Below are positions 63,961-64,000 of a DNA stretch of 64,000 nt, piece after piece (the first letter of the stretch is position 1; every line of letters starts with the position of its first letter). The stretch is from Ctena decussata (lineage: Eukaryota; Mollusca; Bivalvia; Lucinida; Lucinidae). The position numbers were made by a program, and so were the translations under genes. The stretch covers positions 51,768,858 through 51,832,857 of the forward strand of contig OZ022503.1 of assembly GCA_963989385.1 (NCBI GenBank), in the 5' to 3' direction. A model generated the notes under the pieces. The model saw only the letters and a program-made list of their open reading frames with translations, made no database searches and had not been told where the DNA came from.

Positions 63961-64000
63961 AACAAAGTACCGATTTTTAACAATTCCAAAGTCTACTTTT

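Larger units (their letters stand above)
1..64000. repeat. Tandem array of ~3.81-kb units, 16.8 copies
   Basis: The same landmarks (two SINEs, a duplicated segment, a GACGTC-rich element pair and a 5S gene) recur in the same order and orientation from end to end with nothing else between them. Unit starts, set at the first base after the left target-site duplication of SINE-M, are 1, 3814, 7628, 11435, 15245, 19053, 22862, 26674, 30485, 34296, 38109, 41918, 45728, 49538, 53349, 57160 and 60971. Neither array edge is inside the window, so the true copy number is larger. The choice of unit start is arbitrary. Sub-features described in detail for unit 1 lie at the same distance from the unit start in every other unit, within a few bases. 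Confidence 0.99.
60971..64000. repeat. Array unit 17 (partial, cut by window end)
   Basis: 3,030 bp, ending about 40 bp upstream of its 5S gene start, so SINE-P and the palindrome are outside the window. It is the counterpart of unit 10. It has 'tataatgctgtg' where unit 10 has 'tataacgctgtg'. Confidence 0.97.

Noticed and set aside
1..64000. CRISPR array, prophage or bacterial operon
   Set aside because: The repeat unit is kilobases long with no short repeat-spacer structure and no bacterial gene. The 5S, SINEs and Pol III boxes are eukaryotic.

Overview
The window is one continuous tandem array. A unit of about 3.81 kb is repeated head to tail 16.8 times: sixteen complete units and one partial unit (60971-64000). 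Complete units range from 3,807 to 3,814 bp and, read by eye, differ by scattered single-base changes and small indels. There is no credible protein-coding gene. The open frames present are short, lie on both strands, overlap the RNA gene and the mobile elements, and gain amino-acid changes freely between copies.

Each unit, read left to right on the + strand, holds: (1) a ~201-bp tRNA-headed SINE on the minus strand ('SINE-M'); (2) a ~670-bp segment present twice in direct tandem, each half with older ~190-bp sub-repeats; (3) about 250 bp of unrecognised sequence; (4) two adjacent short terminal-inverted-repeat elements built from GACGTC words spaced 11 bp apart; (5) AT-rich spacer; (6) a segment with scattered AGTAGAC-like words and a small hairpin; (7) a 120-nt 5S rRNA gene or close 5S relative on the minus strand, with a Pol III T-run at its 3' end; (8) a 24-bp perfect palindrome and two decayed tRNA-promoter-like remnants; (9) a second tRNA-headed SINE on the plus strand ('SINE-P'). 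Both SINEs are flanked by clear target-site duplications. The paralogous half of the internal duplication keeps the corresponding site without either SINE.

The organism is an animal, most likely a marine lophotrochozoan and probably a mollusc. The 5S core is of invertebrate type, and the SINE bodies and tails (a 'gggacgttaaaccc ... actcactc' end and an 'actgttgaaaaggacgtaaaat' end) resemble those I know from molluscan genomes. The species cannot be fixed from this sequence.

The best reading is a 5S-containing satellite or 5S rDNA-like array with an unusually long spacer (~3.7 kb) that was invaded by retroposons and MITE-like elements before it amplified. Neighbouring units share private variants, which points to local homogenisation. 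Units 8-9-10 recur as units 15-16-17 at exactly 26,675 bp (seven units), which indicates a higher-order duplication. Whether these 5S copies are transcribed is open: promoter and terminator landmarks are present, but the sequence differs from typical invertebrate 5S at about a dozen or more places.
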